The translations under genes and the position numbers were made by a program. A model generated the notes under the pieces. That model saw nothing but the letters and a program-made list of their open reading frames with translations. It ran no database searches and was not told the origin of the DNA. Of a stretch of DNA of 52,902 bases, positions 49,301-52,902 are shown one piece after another (the first letter of the stretch is position 1; each line of letters opens with the position of its first letter). The DNA comes from Caryophanales bacterium (GTDB taxonomy: Bacteria > Bacillota > Bacilli > Bacillales > Amphibacillaceae), in contig JAPFDS010000020.1 in the NCBI GenBank assembly GCA_026168805.1, positions 1 to 52,902 on the forward strand, written 5' to 3'.

Positions 49301-50461
49301 ATGACAAAAAATCGTCCACTCACGTCGCTAAAAGTTTTCTTATTTACCTATTATGCCACAAACACAATTCTTCTCAGCTTTCTTGGCATATTTTTGCGCG
49401 ATAAAGGGTTAACGGAAACAGAAATAGGCTACGTACTTGCGATTGGTCCGTTGGCGACAATCTTTTCACAGCCCTTCTGGGGGTATATGAGCGATAAATA
49501 CAAAACCGTTAAATGGATGATTGTCATCTGTATTAGTGGATTGCTCGTCAGTAGTGTGTTCTTTTTACAAGCTGAAACATTAGGATACATTTTAATGTTT
49601 GGTGCAGTATTTTACTTTTTCACTGCGCCTGTATCTGCTTTAGGAGATAGTCTGGGGCAGCGGAGAGCAGAGGAGTTAGGCATCTCTTTTGGAACTGTGA
49701 GGAATTGGGGTTCCATTGGGTTTGCAACGTCCTCTCTCATCATCGGTGCTTTCTTAACAAAGTTCGGAATCCAGTACATGATTTGGCCTTACCTCGTCTT
49801 AGCAGCAATTGCTTTAATTTTTGCGTTACGTTTAACAGACGTTGACGCTAGCGAACAACCTGTCCACATAAGCGACATTAAAAAACTCATTCGCAACAAA
49901 CCGTTACTTTTGTTTTTATTGTTTTTTATGTTTATTGCTATTTCTCACCGTGCGAACGACAGCTTCATAGGGTTATACATTGAAAACCTCGGTGGATCAG
50001 AGCAACTTGTTGGTGTTGCTTGGTTTGTAGGAGTTATGAGTGAGGCACTCGTATTCTCGTTAGGAGCGCTATGGTTTCGAAAATATCATTCGATTGTGTT
50101 TGTCATTATTGCTGGATTCTTGTATACGATTCGGTGGATATTATTTGCTCAGGCAGAAACACCAATGGCAGCTATTTTGTTGCAATTGTTTCACGGAGTT
50201 ACATTTGCTGTCTTATATTTAGCAGCATTTGATTACATATCAAAGTTGATTCCAAAAATACTGCAATCAACTGGGCACCTCATATTTTACTCTGTGTTTT
50301 TTGGAGTATCAGGGATTATCGGCTCTCTAGGAGGTGGCTGGATTCTAGATGCATTTGGTGGCCCAGCACTGTATATGAGCATGGCCGCTTCTGCAGCAAT
50401 TGGAACCGTGTTACTACTCGTATATCGTTTGCTGACATATAAACAAAACAAAACCTCGTGA
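49301..50461 (+). CDS. MFS transporter
   Basis: 386 residues with about 12 hydrophobic helices. The start (KVFLFTYYATNTILLSFLG) and the loop after helix 2 (QPFWGYMSDKYKTVKWM) are of the MFS_1-like group (LacY/PPP-type, as B. subtilis YwbF). Substrate not readable. Weak SD (GGACGATAT) before the ATG. Ends in a terminator shared with pbuG. Confidence 0.85.
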   Translation: MTKNRPLTSLKVFLFTYYATNTILLSFLGIFLRDKGLTETEIGYVLAIGPLATIFSQPFWGYMSDKYKTVKWMIVICISGLLVSSVFFLQAETLGYILMFGAVFYFFTAPVSALGDSLGQRRAEELGISFGTVRNWGSIGFATSSLIIGAFLTKFGIQYMIWPYLVLAAIALIFALRLTDVDASEQPVHISDIKKLIRNKPLLLFLLFFMFIAISHRANDSFIGLYIENLGGSEQLVGVAWFVGVMSEALVFSLGALWFRKYHSIVFVIIAGFLYTIRWILFAQAETPMAAILLQLFHGVTFAVLYLAAFDYISKLIPKILQSTGHLIFYSVFFGVSGIIGSLGGGWILDAFGGPALYMSMAASAAIGTVLLLVYRLLTYKQNKTS

Positions 50462-50484
50462 TCTCAGTAGAGATCCGAGGTTTT
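50450..50484. terminator. Shared terminator of the MFS gene and pbuG
   Basis: AAAACCTCG..ATCTC-agta-GAGAT..CGAGGTTTT; A-run and T-run on opposite sides, between two converging genes. Confidence 0.85.
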
Positions 50485-50490
50485 GCTCAT

Positions 50491-51825
50491 TTATGCTAAG
50501 AATACAAAGTAGAGAATAAATATCACAAATAATCCGTACATAATCGGGTGAATTTCTTTCGCCCGTTTTTTAATAACCATTGTGATTGGGTAGAAAATAA
50601 ATCCAACCGCAATTCCTGTTGCAATACTATAGGCAAGGGGCATAATAATAATCGTGAAAAATGCTGGGACTGCTATTTCAAATTTATCCCACTCAATATC
50701 TTTTAGCGAAGATGCCATGAGCACTCCAACAATAATGAGGGCTGGCGCGGTTACTTCCGCTGTCACTACGCTTAATAATGGTGAGAAAAATAGTGCCAGT
50801 AGGAAAAACCCTGCTGTAACAACGGACGTGAATCCCGATCTTCCACCGGCTCCAACACCTGCCGTTGACTCTACAAATGAAGTTGTTGTTGATGTACCTA
50901 ATGTCGCTCCAACAACTGTTGCTGAAGAATCCGCAAGTAATGCTTTTCCTGCACGTGGTAATTTATTGTCTTTCATCAGACCTGCTTGTGTAGCTACTGC
51001 CACAAGTGTACCTGCCGTATCAAAAAAGTCTACAAATAAAAATGTTAAAATAACGACGAGCATTTCAATCGTAAAGATATCACCAAAATGAAGAAACGCT
51101 TGTCCGAACGTCGGTGCTACACTTGGCACACTTCCAACAACATCATTGATTCCTGTCGGTGCAGCAATTAAACCGACTAAAATTCCAACGATTGACGTGG
51201 CAATCATTCCATAGAAAATACCGCCTTTAATATTTAACGTTAATAAAATAACTGAAATAATAAGTCCAAAGATTGATAATAATACCGTTGGAGACGTTAA
51301 GTTCCCTAAAGCAAGCAATGTATCTGGATCCCCAACAATAATTCCTGCGTTTTGAAAACCGATAAATGCAATGAATAAACCAATTCCCGCTCCGACTGCC
51401 AGCTTTAAGTTTGCTGGGATCGCATTAATAATCTTCTCTCGTAACCCTGATAACGTAAGGAAAATAAAAATAACTCCAGAAGCGAGTACTCCCGCCAATG
51501 CTGTTTCCCACGGAATTTGATACCCAAGAACAACTGTATAAGCAAAAAATGCGTTCAATCCCATTCCTGGTGCAAGACCAATCGGATAACGAGCAATAAC
51601 CCCCATAAAGAGTGTTCCGACCGCTGCTGCAATTGCAGTTGCTGTAAACACAGCCCCTTTATCCATTCTTGTCACACCGTCAGGTAACACTTCCACACTT
51701 TCCAGTGACAACGTAGAAGGGTTCACAAAAAGAATATACGCCATAGCTAAAAACGTTGTTAGGCCCGCGATAAATTCTGTACGATAATTCGTGTTGAGTT
51801 CTTCAAAGCGAAAGTATTTTTTCAT
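50491..51825 (-). CDS. pbuG: Guanine/hypoxanthine permease PbuG
   Basis: Proton-coupled purine uptake of the AzgA-like NCS2 branch. 444 residues, about 12 helices; FAYTVVLGYQIPWETALAG, GLAPGMGLNAFF (about 82-93), FVDFFDTAGTLVAVATQAG (about 262-280) and GTSTTTSFVESTAGVGAGGR (about 306-325) are signature segments. SD AGGAGG lies before the ATG. The gene is under a guanine riboswitch, so uptake is shut off when guanine is plentiful. Confidence 0.93.
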   Translation of the reverse strand: MKKYFRFEELNTNYRTEFIAGLTTFLAMAYILFVNPSTLSLESVEVLPDGVTRMDKGAVFTATAIAAAVGTLFMGVIARYPIGLAPGMGLNAFFAYTVVLGYQIPWETALAGVLASGVIFIFLTLSGLREKIINAIPANLKLAVGAGIGLFIAFIGFQNAGIIVGDPDTLLALGNLTSPTVLLSIFGLIISVILLTLNIKGGIFYGMIATSIVGILVGLIAAPTGINDVVGSVPSVAPTFGQAFLHFGDIFTIEMLVVILTFLFVDFFDTAGTLVAVATQAGLMKDNKLPRAGKALLADSSATVVGATLGTSTTTSFVESTAGVGAGGRSGFTSVVTAGFFLLALFFSPLLSVVTAEVTAPALIIVGVLMASSLKDIEWDKFEIAVPAFFTIIIMPLAYSIATGIAVGFIFYPITMVIKKRAKEIHPIMYGLFVIFILYFVFLA

Positions 51826-51858
51826 TTTCTTCCTTTTCCTCCTAGACCTGCATGAAAT

Positions 51859-51902
51859 TAAAAAAAGTAGTATCCACGAAATCCCGTGTATACTACTACG
51901 TT
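51859..51902 (-). terminator. Guanine-riboswitch terminator upstream of pbuG
   Basis: GTAGTATACACG pairs with CGTGGATACTAC (imperfect), then TTTTTTT. AACGTAGT at its foot (51895-51902) is complementary to ACTACGTT at the 3' strand of aptamer P1, giving the antiterminator. Confidence 0.85.
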
Positions 51903-51971
51903 AAAAAGGTAGAAAGAATGCACATATATTTATATGCAAGTACATATCGCTTCAAATAAATGTCATTTTCC

Positions 51972-52046
51972 TCTTCATAACGTAGTCAGACCATTTACGG
52001 TAGTCTGGTAGAAACTTTGGGCCATATTCCCTAAATTATACGCAAG
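51972..52046 (-). promoter_or_regulatory. Purine riboswitch (guanine type) of pbuG
   Basis: Minus strand core: GGGAATATGGCCCAAAGTTT, CTACCAGACTACCGTAAATG and GTCTGACTACG. The discriminator base is C. P1 is formed around GCGTA and TACGT. Confidence 0.93.
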
Positions 52047-52073
52047 GTGTATTCAATTGATTAACATGTGTCT

Positions 52074-52102
52074 ATCATACCCGCTTGAAAAAAGATAGTC
52101 AA
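52074..52102 (-). promoter_or_regulatory. Sigma-A promoter of pbuG
   Basis: Minus strand TTGACT (52097-52102) and TATGAT (52074-52079), spacer 17, about 28 bases before the aptamer. Confidence 0.75.
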
Positions 52103-52198
52103 CTGTATATAATAGCTCACTTTCCTTGATACCGCTTGCATACCAGACACATTCCGTTATATTTATTTGTGAACAATATAATGGGTAGAAAACAATAA

Positions 52199-52243
52199 AA
52201 ATAGAGCTGAAGATCTTTATCATAAAGATTTTCAGCTCTATTC
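52199..52243 (-). terminator. Terminator after the opine-dehydrogenase fragment
   Basis: AATAGAGCTGAAAATCTTTA pairs with its near-perfect complement, then TTTTTATT on the minus strand. Confidence 0.8.
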
Positions 52244-52244
52244 G

Positions 52245-52515
52245 TTATTCCTTTATTATTCCTTCATTCAGATATGAAAGTAACTCTTCTTTGGACATGT
52301 CGTTAATTCCTAAGTAATCTAGCGTATATCCTTCTTCAAAATAGTTTTCCCCAACCATTGATGAAGCTAAGACAATCATAGAATCAATAATAGGAGTCTT
52401 TACACCATATACAAGGCCTAACTCATGATAGATTTTACAGCCTACTGGTACGTCTTCTGTTACATATCTATGATGAATACTATCAGGGCCTCGGTTCGCT
52501 TCATTCGAAGGCTCA
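52245..52515 (-). pseudogene. 3' fragment of an NAD/NADP octopine/opine-dehydrogenase-family gene
   Basis: About 88 C-terminal residues remain: [57 protein letters not shown]. The pattern RY(V/L)TEDVP followed by a helix with P-(I/L)-I-D is typical of the octopine dehydrogenase C-terminal domain. The gene is cut at about 52514-52517 by the right end of a TnpB element; upstream codons now come from the element. The N-terminal NAD-binding part, if still present, lies beyond the window. Confidence 0.7.
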
Positions 52516-52902
52516 TGTGAACCTCTCGGCACTGAAGTACCGAGCATCCAAAAATTGGATACATCAAAGATGTTTCTCGTTTCATAGAGCCGAGCAATCC
52601 CGCACTCTCCACGAAGGCGCGTTCCGCACCTGAAAATTTTTATTTAAGCTATTTATTGCATCCCAAGGTGCAGAATGTTTTTAGCCGCATTAATATCTCG
52701 GTGTTCTTTATACCCACAAGGACATTCATGCACTCTTTGTGTGAGTGTCTTTTTAACAATCTTTTTACAGTTAAAGCACATCTGACTTGTGTTATATGGA
52801 TCGACACATTTCACTTGTTTACCAGCATTTTCAGCTTTGTAAGTAGTAAATTGTATCAATTGATTCCACGCACTGTCTGCAATGCTCTTTGCAAGGCTAT
52901 GG
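52514..52902 (-). mobile_element. Second TnpB-bearing IS200/IS605-type element, partial at window end
   Basis: The right end and tnpB 3' part are nearly identical to 3951-4340 (scattered substitutions such as tcgg/ttgg and ccgcg/ccacg). The right-end hairpin CTCGG...CCGAG is conserved. Whether tnpA is also present cannot be seen. Confidence 0.85.
52653..52902 (-). CDS. tnpB: TnpB C-terminal part, runs off the window
   Basis: The last about 82 codons of TnpB, identical in protein sequence to the copy at 4090 over the zinc ribbon (CFNCKK, CPCGYKE) and the final catalytic Asp (HRDINAAKN). The gene continues beyond 52902. Its omega-RNA region would be 52514 to about 52720. Confidence 0.88.
   Translation of the reverse strand, partial: HSLAKSIADSAWNQLIQFTTYKAENAGKQVKCVDPYNTSQMCFNCKKIVKKTLTQRVHECPCGYKEHRDINAAKNILHLGMQ

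Overview
The window looks like chromosomal DNA from a low-GC Gram-positive of the Bacillaceae. The right two thirds follow the Bacillus subtilis gene order closely: rlmCD, dgkB, gatBAC, camS, ligA, pcrA, pcrB, yerC, yerB, purD-H-N-M-F-L-B-K-E, a yebE homologue, pbuG. Strong GGAGG-type Shine-Dalgarno (SD) sites, lipobox lipoproteins, class-I SAM and guanine riboswitches and SubtIST-like control elements agree with that. I cannot name the genus safely. Nearly all genes lie on the minus strand.

Layout. 1-3.9 kb: a deoxynucleoside kinase, an uncharacterised protein, a CBS-pair protein, a lipoprotein and a small membrane protein. 3.95-5.7 kb: a complete IS200/IS605-type element (tnpA and tnpB with a presumptive omega-RNA end). 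5.7-7.1 kb: a MetE-like methyltransferase behind a SAM riboswitch. 7.2-19.1 kb: an accessory region with a Vga-type ABC-F protein under a leader-peptide attenuator, a DUF2779 nuclease with a WYL regulator, an orphan (p)ppGpp-hydrolase-like HD protein, a BspA-like lipoprotein, a small-peptide locus with the architecture of a type I toxin-antitoxin system, a rearranged antitoxin/RhuM/ParE cluster, and a Fic gene in a 1.3-kb segment flanked by a 23-bp direct repeat derived from the 3' end of rlmCD. 19.1-35.2 kb: conserved housekeeping block (rRNA methylation, lipid kinase, Glu-tRNA amidotransferase, P5C dehydrogenase, CamS, DNA ligase, PcrA helicase, PcrB). 35.3-46.9 kb: the de novo purine operon. 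46.9-52.1 kb: YebE-like protein, MOSC protein, MsrA, MFS transporter and PbuG permease. 52.2-52.9 kb: the end of an opine-dehydrogenase-like gene cut by a second copy of the TnpB element, which runs off the window.

The purine genes are controlled by a plausible PurR box pair, a sigma-A promoter and a guanine riboswitch whose terminator/antiterminator pairing can be read directly. The same aptamer class precedes pbuG, so synthesis and uptake answer to the same ligand. The operon is abnormal: purC, purS and purQ are missing between purB and purL, and the only standard start codon of purF lies after the codon for its catalytic cysteine.

The most novel-looking object is at 16150-16530. It has a LexA-like box on a promoter, a 29-codon amphipathic peptide with a near-perfect but hairpin-masked Shine-Dalgarno, a 12+5 bp complementarity between 5' and 3' untranslated regions, a terminator, and a convergent antisense promoter. 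Two decayed relatives of its 3' half lie at 7.8-8.1 and 9.97-10.15 kb. All functions are assigned by reading sequence; no database search was run.
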